Source: Parietaria judaica
Lineage: Eukaryota > Streptophyta > Magnoliopsida > Rosales > Urticaceae
Direction of reading: 5' to 3'
Assembly (NCBI GenBank): GCA_954871525.1
Contig: OX940870.1
Location: 11,005,501 to 11,069,500 of the forward strand
DNA length: 64,000 bases
Made by a program: the position numbers and the translations under genes. This document shows, piece after piece, positions 47,421-60,185 of the stretch. Each line of letters opens with the position of its first letter. Position 1 is the first letter of the stretch. The notes beneath the pieces were generated by a model. The model did not search any database. It was not told where the DNA came from and saw only the letters and a list, made by a program, of their open reading frames with translations.

Positions 47421-50400
47421 TTACGCAAAATTGTGTAACTAAATTTTATTACGCAAAATTGTATACGAAAAATTGTTCACCCTCTAGGAGGAAACTGTGT
47501 AAACCGATTTTCAAACTGTACATTTTTTTTCACCCTTAAAGATTAAATTTATTTCGTAATAAACAGGGAAAAAAAACTGTTAACCCTCAAGACCAAAACT
47601 GTGTAAAGCGAATTTCAAACTGTGTAACTAACTTTTATTACGCAAAATTGTATACGAAAAATTGTTCACCCTCTAGGAAGAAACTGTGTAAATGGAATTT
47701 CAAACTGTACATTTTTTTTTTCACCCTTACAGATTAAATTTATTTCGTAATAAACAGGGACAAAAAACTGTTAACCCGCAAGACCAAAACAGTGTAAAGC
47801 GAATTTCAAACTGTGTAACTAACTTTTATTACGCAAAATTGTATACGAAAAATTGTTCACCCTCTAAGAGGAAATTGTGTAAATGGAATTTCAAACTGTA
47901 CATTTTCTTTAAACCCTTAAAGATTAAATTTATTTCGTAATAAACAGGGACAAAAAACTGTTAACCCGCAAGACCAAAACAGTGTAAAGCGAATTTCAAA
48001 CTGTGTAACTAACTTTTATTACGCAAAATTGTATACGAAAAATTGTTCACCCTCTAGGAGGAAACTGTGTAAACCGATTTTCAAACTGTACATTTTTTTT
48101 CACCCTTAAAGATTAAATTTATTTCGTAATAAGCATGGACAAAAAACTGTTAACCCTCAAGACCAAAACTGTGTAAAGCGAATTTCAAACTGTGTAACTA
48201 ACTTTTATTACGCAAAATTGTATACGAAAAATTGTTCACCCTCTAGGAGGAAACTGTGTAAATGGAATTTCAAACTTTACATTTTTTTTTCACCCTAACA
48301 TATTAAATTTATTTCGTAATAAACAGGGACAAAAAACTGTTAACCCGCAAGACCAAAACAGTGTAAAGCGAATTTCAAACTGTGTAACTAACTTTTATTA
48401 CGCAAAATTGTATACGAAAAATTGTTCACCCTCTAAGAGGAAATTGTGTAAATGGAATTTCAAACTGTACATTTTCTTTAAACCCTTAAAGATTAAATTT
48501 ATTTCGTAATAAACAGGGACAAAAAACTGTTAACCCGCAAGACCAAAACAGTGTAAAGCGAATTTCAAACTGTGTAACTAACTTTTATTACGCAAAATTG
48601 TATACGAAAAATTGTTCACCCTCTAGAGGAAACTGTGTAAACCGATTTTCAAACTGTACATTTTTTTTCACCCTTAAAGATTAAATTTATTTCGTAATAA
48701 ACAGGGACAAAAAACTGTTAACCCTCAAGACCAAAACTGTGTAAAGCGAATTTCAAACTGTGTAACTAACTTTTATTACGCAAAACTGTATACGAAAAAT
48801 TGTTCACCCTCTAGGAGGAAACTGTGTAAATGGAATTTCAAATTGTACATTTTTCTTTCACCCTTACAGATTAAATTTATTTCGTAATAAACAGGGACAA
48901 AAAAATGTTAACCCGCAAGACCAAAACTGTGTAAAGCGAATTTCAAACTGTGTAACTAACTTTTATTACGCAAAATTGTATACGAAAAATTGTTCACCCT
49001 CTAAGAGGAAACTGTGTAAATGGAATTTCAAACTGTACATTTTCTTTAAACCCTTAAAGATTAAATTTATTTCGTAATAAACAGAGACAAAAAACTGTTA
49101 ACCCGCAAGATCAAAACCGTGTAAAGCGAATTTCAAACTGTGTAACTAACTTTTATTACGCAAAATTGTTTATGAAAAATTTTTCACCCTCTAGGAGGAA
49201 ACTGTTTAAATGGTATTTCAAACTGTACATTTTCTTTAAACCCTTAAAGATTAAATTTATTTCGTAATAAACAGGGACAAAAAACTGTTAACCCGCAAGA
49301 CCAAAACAGTGTAAAGCGAATTTCAAATTGTGTAACTAACTTTTATTACGCAAAATTGTATACGAAAAATTGTTCACCCTCTAGGAGGAAACTGTGTAAA
49401 CCGATTTTCAAACTGTACATTTTTTTTTCACCCTTAAAGATTAAATTTATTTCGTAATAAACAGGGACAAAAAACTGTTAACCCGCAAGACCAAAACTGT
49501 GTAAAACGAATTTCAAACTGTGTAACTAACCTTTATTACGCAAAATTGTATACGAAAAATTATTCACCCTCTAGGAGAAAACTGTGTAAACCGATTTTCA
49601 AACTGTACATTTATTTTTCACCCTTAAAGATTAAATTTATTTCGTAATAAACAGGGACAAAAAACTGTTAACCCGCAAGACCAAAACTGTGTAAAGCGAA
49701 TTTCAAACTGTGTAACTAACTTTTATTACGCAAAATTGTATACGAAAAATTGTTCACCCTCTAAGAGGAAACTGTGTAAACCGATTTTCAAACTGTACAT
49801 TTTTTTTCACCCTTAAAGATTAAATTTATTTCGTAATAAGCAGGGACAAAAAACTGTTAACCCTCAAGACCAAAACTGTGTAAAGCGAATTTAAAACTGT
49901 GTAACTAACTTTTATTACGCAAAATTGTAAACGAAAAATTGTTCACCCTCTACGAGGAAACTGTGTAAATGGAATTTCAAACTTTACATTTTTTTTTTCA
50001 CCCTTACATATTAAATTTATTTCGTAATAAACAGGGACAAAAAACTGTTAACCCGCAAGACCAAAACAGTGTAAAGCGAATTTCAAACTGTGTAACTAAC
50101 TTTTATTACGCAAAATTATATACGAAAAATTGTTCACCCTCTAAGAGGAAATTGTGTAAATGGAATTTCAAACTGTACATTTTCTTTAAACCCTTAAAGA
50201 TTAAATTTATTTCGTAATAAACAGGGACAAAAAACTGTTAACCCGCAAGACCAAAACAGTGTAAAGCGAATTTCAAACTGTGTAACTAACTTTTATTACG
50301 CAAAATTGTATACGAAAAATTGTTCACCCTCTAGAGGAAACTGTGTAAACCGATTTTCAAACTGTACATTTTTTTTCACCCTTAAAGATTAAATTTATTT

Positions 50401-53400
50401 CGTAATAAACAGGGACAAAAAACTGTTAACCCTCAAGACCAAAACTGTGTAAAGCGAATTTCAAACTGTGTAACTAACTTTTATTACGCAAAACTGTATA
50501 CGAAAAATTGTTCACCCTCTAGGAGGAAACTGTGTAAATGGAATTTCAAACTGTACATTTTTTTTTCACCCTTACAGATTAAATTTATTTCGTAATAAAC
50601 AGGGACAAAAAACTGTTAACCCGCAAGACCAAAACTGTGTAAAGCGAATTTCAAACTGTGTAACTAACTTTTATGACGCAAAATTGTATACGAAAAATTG
50701 TTCACCCTCTAAGAGGAAATTGTGTAAATGGAATTTCAAACTGTACATTTTCTTTAAACCCTTAAAGATTAAATTTATTTCGTAATAAACAGGGACAAAA
50801 AACTGTTAACCCGCAAGACCAAAACAGTGTAAAGCGAATTTCAAACTGTGTAACTAACTTTTATTACGCAAAATTATATACGAAAAATTGTTCACCCTCT
50901 AGGAGGAAATTGTGTAAATGGAATTTCAAACTGTACATTTTTTTTTTCACCCTTAAAGATTAAGTTTATTTCGTAATAAACAGGGACAAAAAACTGTTAA
51001 CCCGCAAGACCAAAACTGTGTAAAGCGAATTTCAAACTGTGTAACTAAATTTTATTATGCAAAATTGTATACGAAAAATTGTTCACCCTCTAGGAGGAAA
51101 CTGTGTAAACCGATTTTCAAACTGTACATTTTTTTTTCACCCTTAAAGATTAAATTTATTTCGTAATAAACAGGGACAAAAAACTGTTAACCCTCAAGAC
51201 CAAAACCGTGTAAAGCGAATTTCAAACTGTGGAACTAAATTTTAGTACGCAAAATTGTATACGAAAAATTGTTCACCCTCTAGGAGGAAACTGTGTAAAC
51301 CGATTTTCAAACTGTACATTTTTTTTCACCCTTACAGATTAAATTTATTTCGTAATAAACAGGGACAAAAAACTGTTAACCCGCAAGACCAAATCAGTGT
51401 AAAGCGAATTTCAAACTGTGTAACTAACTTTTATTACGCAAAATTATATACGAAAAATTGTTCACCCTCTAGGAGGAAACTGTGTAAATGGAACTTCAAA
51501 CTGTACATTTTTTTTTCACCCTTAAAGATTAAATTTATTTCGTAATAAACAGGGACAAAAAACTGTCAACCCTCAAGACCAAAACTGTGTAAAGCGAATT
51601 TCAAACTGTGTAACTAACTTTTATTACGCAAAATTATATACGAAAAATTGTTCACCCTCTAGGAGGAAACTGTGTAAATGGAATTTCAAACTGTACATTT
51701 TTTTTCACCCTTACAGATTAAATTTATTTCGTAATAAACAGGGACAAAAAACTGTTATCCCGCAAGACCAAAACTGTGTAAAGCGAATTTCAAACTGTGT
51801 AACTAACTTTTATTACGCAAAATTGTATACGAAAAATTGTTCACCCTCTAGGAGGAAACTGTGTAAACCGATTTTCAAACTGTACATTTTTTTTCACCCT
51901 TAAAGATTAAATTTATTTCGTAATAAGCAGGGACAAAAAACTGTTAACCCTCAAGACCAAAACTGTGTAAAGCGAATTTAAAACTGTGTAACTAACTTTT
52001 ATTACGCAAAATTGTATACGAAAAATTGTTCACCCTCTAGGAGGAAACTGTGTAAATGGAATTTCAAACTTTACATTTTTTTTTCACCCTTACATATTAA
52101 ATTTATTTCGTAATAAACAGGGACAAAAAACTGTTAACCCGCAAGACCAAAACAGTGTAAAGCGAATTTCAAACTGTGTAACTAACTTTTATTACGCAAA
52201 ATTGTATACGAAAAATTGTTCACCCTCTAAGAGGAAATTGTGTAAATGGAATTTCAAACTGTACATTTTCTTTAAACCCTTAAAGATTAAATTTATTTCG
52301 TAATAAACAGGGACAAAAAACTGTTAACCCGCAAGACCAAAACAGTGTAAAGCGAATTTCAAACTGTGTAACTAACTTTTATTACGCAAAAATGTATACG
52401 AAAAATTGTTCACCCTCTAGGAGGAAACTGTGTAAACCGATTTTCAAACTGTACATTTTTTTTCACCCTTAAAGATTAAATTTATTTCGTAATAAGCAGA
52501 GACAAAAAACTGTTAACCCTCAAGACCAAAACTGTGTAAAGCGAATTTAAAACTGTGTAACTAACTTTTATTACGCAAAATTGTATACGAAAAATTGTTC
52601 ACCCTCTAGGAGGAAACTGTGTAAATGGAATTTCAAACTTTACATTTTTTTTTCACCCTTACATATTAAATTTATTTCGTAATAAACAGGGACAAAAAAC
52701 TGTTAACCCGCAAGACCAAAACAGTGTAAAGCGAATTTCAAACTGTGTAACTAACTTTTATTACGCAAAATTGTATACGAAAAATTGTTCACCCTCTAAG
52801 AGGAAATTGTGTAAATGGAATTTCAAACTGTACATTTTCTTTAAACCCTTAAAGATTAAATTTATTTCGTAATAAACAGGGACAAAAAACTGTTAACCCG
52901 CAAGACCAAAACAGTGTAAAGCGAATTTCAAACTGTGTAACTAACTTTTATTACGCAAAATTGTATACGAAAAATTGTTCACCCTCTAGAGGAAACTGTG
53001 TAAACCGATTTTCAAACTGTACATTTTTTTTCACCCTTAAAGATTAAATTTATTTCGTAATAAACAGGGACAAAAAACTGTTAACCCTCAAGACCAAAAC
53101 TGTGTAAAGCGAATTTCAAACTGTGTAACTAACTTTTATTACGCAAAACTGTATACGAAAAATTGTTCACCCTCTAGGAGGAAACTGTGTAAATGGAATT
53201 TCAAACTGTACATTTTTTTTTCACCCTTACAGATTAAATTTATTTCGTAATAAACAGGGACAAAAAACTGTTAACCCGCAAGACCAAAACAGTGTAAAGC
53301 GAATTTCAAACTGTGTAACTAACTTTTATTACGCAAAATTATATACGAAAAATTGTTCACCCTCTAGGAGGAAACTGTGTAAATGGAACTTCAAACTGTA

Positions 53401-56400
53401 CATTTTTTTTTCACCCTTAAAGATTAAATTTATTTCGTAATAAACAGGGACAAAAAACTGTTAACCCGCAAGACCAAAACTGTGTAAAGCGAATTTCAAA
53501 CTGTGTAACTAACTTTTATTACGCAAAATTGTATACGAAAAATTGTTCACCCTCTAGGAGGAAACTGTGTAAACCGATTTTCAAACTGTACATTTTTTTT
53601 TTCACCCTTAAAGATTAAATTTATTTCGTAATAAACAGGGACAAAAAACTGTTAACCCTCAAGACCAAAACCGTGTAAAGCGAATTTCAAACTGTGGAAC
53701 TAAATTTTAGTACGCAAAATTGTATACGAAAAATTGTTCACCCTCTAGGAGGAAACTGTGTAAACCGATTTTCAAACTGTACATTTTTTTTTCACCCTTA
53801 AAGATTAAATTTATTTCGTAATAAACAGGGACAAAAAACTGTCAACCCTCAAGACCAAAACTGTGTAAAGCGAATTTCAAACTGTGTAACTAACTTTTAT
53901 TACGCAAAATTATATACGAAAAATTGTTCACCCTCTAGGAGGAAACTGTGTAAATGGAATTTCAAACTGTACATTTTTTTTCACCCTTACAGATTAAATT
54001 TATTTCGTAATAAACAGGGACAAAAAACTGTTATCCCGCAAGACCAAAACTGTGTAAAGCGAATTTCAAACTGTGTAACTAACTTTTATTACGCAAAATT
54101 GTATACGAAAAATTGTTCACCCTCTAGGAGGAAACTGTGTAAACCGATTTTCAAACTGTACATTTTTTTTCACCCTTAAAGATTAAATTTATTTCGTAAT
54201 AAGCAGGGACAAAAAACTGTTAACCCTCAAGACCAAAACTGTGTAAAGCGAATTTAAAACTGTGTAACTAACTTTTATTACGCAAAATTGTATACGAAAA
54301 ATTGATCACCCTCTAGGAGGAAACTGTGTAAATGGAATTTCAAACTTTACATTTTTTTTTCACCCTTACATATTAAATTTATTTCGTAATAAACAGGGAC
54401 AAAAAACTGTTAACCCGCAAGACCAAAACAGTGTAAAGCGAATTTCAAACTGTGTAACTAACTTTTATTACGCAAAATTGTATACGAAAAATTGTTCACC
54501 CTCTAAGAGGAAATTGTGTAAATGGAATTTCAAACTGTACATTTTCTTTAAACCCTTAAAGATTAAATTTATTTCGTAATAAACAGGGACAAAAAACTGT
54601 TAACCCGCAAGACCAAAACAGTGTAAAGCGAATTTGAAACTGTGTAACTAACTTTTATTACGCAAAAATGTATACGAAAAATTGTTCACTCTCTAGGAGG
54701 AAACTGTGTAAACCGATTTTCAAACTGTACATTTTTTTTCACCCTTAAAGATTAAATTTTTTCGTAATAAGCAGAGACAAAAAACTGTTAACCCTCAAGA
54801 CCAAAACTGTGTAAAGCGAATTTAAAACTGTGTAACTAACTTTTATTACGCAAAATTGTATACGAAAAATTGTTCACCCTCTAGGAGGAAACTGTGTAAA
54901 TGGAATTTCAAACTTTACATTTTTTTTCACCCTTACATATTAAATTTATTTCGTAATAAACAGGGACAAAAAACTGTTAACCCGCAAGACCAAAATAGTG
55001 TAAAGCGAATTTCAAACTGTGTAACTAACTTTTATTACGCAAAATTGTATACGAAAAATTGTTCACCCTCTAAGAGGAAATTGTGTAAATGGATATTCAA
55101 ACTGTACATTTTCTTTAAACCCTTAAAGATTAAATTTATTTCGTAATAAACAGGGACAAAAAACTGTTAACCCGCAAGACCAAAACAGTGTAAAGCGAAT
55201 TTCAAACTGTGTAACTAACTTTTATTACGCAAAATTGTATACGAAAAATTGTTCACCCTCTAGAGGAAACTGTGTAAACCGATTTTCAAACTGTACATTT
55301 TTTTTCACCCTTAAAGATTAAATTTATTTCGTAATAAACAGGGACAAAAAACTGTTAACCCTCAAGACCAAAACTGTGTAAAGCGAATTTCAAACTGTGT
55401 AACTAACTTTTATTACGCAAAACTGTATACGAAAAATTGTTCACCCTCTAGGAGGAAACTGTGTAAATGGAATTTCAAACTGTACATTTTTTTTTTCACC
55501 CTTACAGATTAAATTTATTTCGTAATAAACAGGGACAAAAAACTGTTAACCCGCAAGACCAAATCAGTGTAAAGCGAATTTCAAACTGTGTAACTAACTT
55601 TTATTACGCAAAATTATATACGAAAAATTGTTCACCCTCTAGGAGGAAACTGTGTAAATGGAACTTCAAACTGTACATTTTTTTTTCACCCTTAAAGATT
55701 AAATTTATTTCGTAATAAACAGGGACAAAAAACTGTTAACCCGCAAGACCAAAACTGTGTAAAGCGAATTTCAAACTGTGTAACTAAATTTTATTATGCA
55801 AAATTGTATACGAAAAATTGTTCACCCTCTAGGAGGAAACTGTGTAAACCGATTTTCAAACTGTACATTTTTTTTTTCACCCTTAAAGATTAAATTTATT
55901 TCGTAATAAACAGGGACAAAAAACTGTTAACCCTCAAGACCAAAACAGTGTAAAGCGAATTTCAAACTGTGGAACTAAATTTTAGTACGCAAAATTGTAT
56001 ACGAAAAATTGTTCACCCTCTAGGAGGAAACTGTGTAAACCGATTTTCAAACTGTACATTTTTTTTTCACCCTTAAAGATTAAATTTATTTCGTAATAAA
56101 CAGGGATAAAAAACTGTCAACCCTCAAGACCAAAACTGTGTAAAGCGAATTTCAAACTGTGTAACTAACTTTTATTACGCAAAATTATATACGAAAAATT
56201 GTTCACCCTCTAGGAGGAAACTGTGTAAATGGAATTTCAAACTGTACATTTTTTTTCACCCTTACAGATTAAATTTATTTCGTAATAAACAGGGACAAAA
56301 AACTGTTATCCCGCAAGACCAAAACTGTGTAAAGCGAATTTCAAACTGTGTAACTAACTTTTATTACGCAAAATTGTATACGAAAAATTGTTCACCCTCT

Positions 56401-56590
56401 AGGAGAAAACTGTGTAAACCGATTTTCAAACTGTACATTTTTTTTTCACCTTTAAAGATTAAATTTATTTCGTAATAAACAGGGTCAAAAAACTGTTAAC
56501 CCGCAAGACCAAAACAGTGTAAAGCGAATTTCAGACTGTGTAACTAATGTTTATTACGCAAAATTGTATACGAAAAATTGTTCACCTTCA
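47421..56590. repeat. 190-bp satellite array, about 48 monomers with higher-order structure
   Basis: Successive GTGTAAAGCG landmarks lie at 47601, 47792, 47982, 48171 and 48361 (spacing 189-191 bp). Each monomer splits into two related halves. One starts ACTGTGTAAAGCGAATTTCA and ends near 'gaaaaattgttcaccctctag'. The other starts ACTGTGTAAATGGAATTTCA and ends near 'aaaaaactgttaacccgcaag'. Variant-bearing monomers recur at multiples of the monomer: 'ggaactaaattttagtacgc' at 51232, 53697 and 55971, and the 2-bp-shorter 'ctctagagg' at 48621, 50331, 52983 and 55257. A 2274-bp (12-monomer) period is clear at the right. Short open frames in the array are by-products of the repeat. Confidence 0.95.
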
Positions 56591-56890
56591 CGGTGTACAT
56601 CTACACAGTTTTTAAACCCACTAACTCAGTTTTGTGCACGAGGGTGAATTGTTTTTTGTGTGTAACTTTTTTCTAAAACTTTATTTATTTTTCGAGACAA
56701 AAAAAAAATCAACAGTTTTTCAATTAAATTGTTCGAATCTAATAAAAATTTACACTGTTTCGAATCCTTTATACACAGTTTTTGCCTACCGGCACCATTT
56801 TTTTATTTTGCACAGTTTTGAATCTCATTACGCAGTACAGTTTTTGCCTATGGGTACAAAGGTTTTTAAACACAATTTAGACACAAAAAC
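56591..56890. repeat. Degenerate satellite units in inverted orientation
   Basis: Past 56590 the core motif appears reversed: 'ctacacagtttttaaa', 'acactgtttcgaat', 'tacacagtttttgcc' and 'gcacagttttgaat'. These are reverse complements of the 'aaactgtgta' motif of the main array. The units are short and diverged. Confidence 0.75.
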
Positions 56891-58437
56891 TGCCATAAGT
56901 CTTTTGATTTAATCCTGGCTGAATTAGCATTAATCCAAAAGTCAATCTCCAAGTTTACCACAATAATAATATAGACAAACCATAGAGTTGTGATAAGTGG
57001 GGTTAATATGTAAGAGCTCATTTGATTCCATTCAAATAAATCCAGCTGAATACTTATATTGTTAGGGTTTAGTTGATTTATTTATGTTCTAATTAGCTGC
57101 CCTATTCTGTGCTATACAAAAGATTAGGAAATTACACAAAACAAACAAACCTCTGTACTTACAACAAAAATCAAGGAGAGCTTTTTATAACAAACCTCTG
57201 TACTTACAACAAAAATCAACAAAAAACAGAGTCGTCGTGGACCGTGGGTGCGGTCGATGTGAGCTTCAAAAAACAACATCCATTTTAAAACTTCTCCCTA
57301 TAGACAATTTATGTGCAAATTGCAACAAAAAACAATTAACTATAATCTGAACTGAAGATTTTTACAATGGTACGATGTTGTCCGGGAATCTCGTGAGCGA
57401 GTTGTGCCCTTTCAAGACCGCCGCAAGCTGGAACTCACTGAGTGTGGCATTCTCCGCCGCCTTTCTTCCCGGATCTTAACCGGCATCGGTAGTTTCTCTA
57501 CAGTGAAGATTCGGGTTTAAGCACACATACACCTTCGTCGCAACCAGGGACATAAATGGCAGTGTAAAATAAGAATTATGCTATGGTAAAGTTTACTCAA
57601 TAATTTCTAAATCATACAAACATAGCTATAAGCCATGAACTCAATTTTTTTTATATATATAATAATCCATGAGATTGTATAAAATATGGCATACCAGGGC
57701 AATCAGTTCTGGGCGTTGTTCTCTCATGAAAAATGGCCTCAAATGTTCCTGTCCATTCGTCCCGCTTTGTTAGGAATGGTGAAGAGAGGTTGAAGAGCTT
57801 CTACAGCGTCGCCGGAATCGAAGAGTACTCGTAATCAGATGTTGGAAATGGGGATCCATCGGGGCCATGAACAACTGCAATAAAAGGAAGAAGATTGATC
57901 AAAATTCCATAACCAATCAAACTATATGGTTTAGGTCTTTCATCAAACATGTAGAGTTCATACTCTCGAATCACAACTAAATTCACCAAAAAATCATCGA
58001 GACCAATCTTCGAAATCCATAAAACATACACACGAAGACGCTGAAAGAATGCCGAATAATTCTCAAAGAAAAACCCGAGGTCTATGATTCGGCGATAGTA
58101 TGAGAAGAAACCATACAAACCAGAGAGACCAATTCATTTAGACCAATCAAACCCTAAGCTAAAAAGAAAGAGAATGTCTAACCTGGGTTTCGAAGTCATT
58201 AGATGCGGGTCGAAGACTGGGCGGGGGCAAGGGTTTCGTCGGAAGCTGGGAGAGAGCGTGGGTCTCGTCGAGCCTTGGGTCAGAGAGAGTGAGGGCAACC
58301 CACTTCGTCCGGCGAGATCGTGGGTGTCGGAGGAGGAAGCATGGCTTGAGTTCCGTGGGCATCCGGTCGCCTCCATCGAGTTCAAAATTTTGAGCTTCAT
58401 TTCTTTTTCGAAGCTGTGAGTTCGGGGGTGGTGGTGG
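56891..58437. other. Right arm of the 13.3-kb element with possible captured fragments
   Basis: 57365-57480 and 57725-57840 are GC-richer and resemble exon sequence, and 58190-58400 is GC-rich with minus-strand coding-like composition. I recognise no protein. A direct repeat 'acaaacctctgtacttacaacaaaaatca' occurs at about 57149 and 57190. Confidence 0.4.
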
Positions 58438-58567
58438 TTAAGAGTTGGGTTAGTTTAACTATGGGTTTGAGTTAAAATTTGGTTTGAGGTATAGTTTTGT
58501 AATTTATTAAAATCGGGTATTTTTTCGTTCACACTTACTCCACCGGGCATACTTATTGAAGTTCCCC
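58438..58567 (-). repeat. Right TIR of the 13.3-kb element
   Basis: The reverse complement begins GGGGAACTTCAATAAGTATG and is homologous over about 120 bp to 45238-45361. Confidence 0.85.
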
Positions 58568-59544
58568 TATATATATATATCTGATTTAAAAATATTAATG
58601 CTGACGTATTTGAATGAAATGTCAAATGGCTGTCCAAACGAGGAGTGACTATTCTTATCTCTCTAAGCTTAATGAATGTTTTCTCTTTTTAGTGTTGAGT
58701 CGAATTCCTTGTCAAAGCCGAGGATAAGTTCTTTATACAGTACGGGCTTGGTTAATTTTACCCATCGTACAAGAAAACTAGTCGATAAGTGTGTATGCTT
58801 TGAGGGAAAAAGATAGCTCTTCCGATCTCTTTGCTGGAGTCGGGTCGGGCACGTCAGATGATGCTACGTGAAGCCAAGATCCGGAGCTTGATCGAAATAT
58901 ATCCGATGATGGTGCTCGAAGTGCTTCATCCCGCGACTCGGGGTTCAAAAGTAAAGCCGATAATTATTGAATTGAAGTAGAAGAACAAACATATCAAAGT
59001 AAGTAACTTTTCGAATTAATTATATATGTGCTCAAAGTTAGATACTTTTGGCTCCAATTTCCAAACAGCATATTCATTTATCTAATAATAATAAATAGAT
59101 TAGTAAGGTTAAGCGTGATTGAACTCTTGGCCTTATACGACATCTAATTCGATGAATCCGCCGTCTAGTATGAGATTAAGTCGGTGTGACATTGGATTGA
59201 TAATGTTCATGTTTATGTCTCCTTTTCAATTATTACACTCTCTTTTTTGGTTGGTTGGTTAATTAATTTAAAACTTACATGAAAATGACTTTTTTTCTTA
59301 ATTGCATTTTAGATCTGGCCTTATTTAAAACTTAGTATTTTGCTGAGTTTTTTTTGCCTCAGCGTCTTGTTTCTTGGTCTTTTGCGTTGTAGCGTTTTTT
59401 TGTATTTTTGCCGAATTTCTGCGCCTTAGCGTCTTACTTCTCGGCATTTTGTGCCGTGTCGTCTTTTTACTATTTTGTCGAGTTTGTGCACCTTAGCGTC
59501 TTACTTCTTGATATTTTGTCCTTGGGTCGACGGGATAAGATCTA
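58568..59544. other. Intergenic DNA
   Basis: No gene was recognised. From about 59360 the phrases 'gcgtcttacttct' and 'ttttgtcgagttt' repeat loosely, leading into the minisatellite. Confidence 0.4.
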
Positions 59545-60185
59545 GTCTTTCCGGTTTTGTTGCCCGAGTCGGTGATATTGAGATTTGGACATTCTCAGTC
59601 TTTTTTCCCTACGTCGGCGGAATTGAGATTCGGCCTTTCTCAATCTTGGTTGCCTGAGTCGGCGGGATTAAGATCCGGCCTTTCTCGGTCTTTATTGCCA
59701 GAGCCGGCGGGATTCAGATCCGTGCCTTTCTCAGTCTTTTTTTTCTTGAGTCGGTGGGATAATCCGGCCTTTCTCGGTAGTTTTTGCCTGAGTCATCGAG
59801 ATTGAGATCCAGCCTTTCTCGGTCATTTTAGCCGGAGTCGGCGGATTTGAGATCCGTCCTTTCTCGGTCTTTGTTGCCCGATTCGGCTGGATTTAGACTG
59901 TCCTTTCTCGGTCTTTATTGCCCGAGTCGGAGTAATTAGATTAGGCCTTTCTTAGTCATTGTTGCCGGAGTCAGCGAGATTGATATACGACCTTTCTCTG
60001 TCTTTATTGCCTGATTAGGCGGGATTGAGATCTGGCATTTCTCGGTCTTTTTTGCTTGAGTCGATGGGATTAAGATCCAGCCTCTCACGGTCTTTGTTGC
60101 CTGATTTGGCGAATTGAGATCCGGCCTTTCTCGGTTTTTTTGCCTGAGTCGACGGGATTGAGATCCGGCCTTTCTCGGACTTTTT
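59545..60185. repeat. 44-bp minisatellite, about 14 degenerate units
   Basis: The unit is approximately 'gagtcggcgggattgagatc' followed by 'cggcctttctcggtctttttgcc'. The 'cctttctcggtc' landmark recurs near 59588, 59633, 59678, 59724, 59767, 59811, 59856, 59899, 59944, 59990, 60035, 60079, 60124 and 60167, a spacing of 43-46 bp. Confidence 0.9.

Larger units (their letters stand above)
45238..58567. mobile_element. 13.3-kb TIR-bounded element carrying gene fragments and a satellite array
   Basis: The left TIR (45238 to about 45361) begins GGGGAACTTCAATAAGTATG. The right TIR (about 58438-58567), reverse complemented, begins with the same 20 bases. Both continue through GTGAACGAAAAAATACCC- and TACAAAACTAT-like blocks for about 120 bp. 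AT-rich bases flank both ends, so the target duplication cannot be read (TATA-like). The interior holds host gene fragments (45756-46492), a 190-bp satellite array, and GC-rich fragments near the right end. No transposase was recognised. Mobilisation as one unit is inferred from the matching ends. Confidence 0.7.

Noticed and set aside
47692..55715. Repeated open frames of 82-96 codons in the satellite (for example 47692-47940, 51255-51545, 54856-55146)
   Set aside because: They follow the 190-bp repeat, span parts of two monomers, and vary with each indel. They have no start context or domain, so they are by-products of the repeat and not genes.
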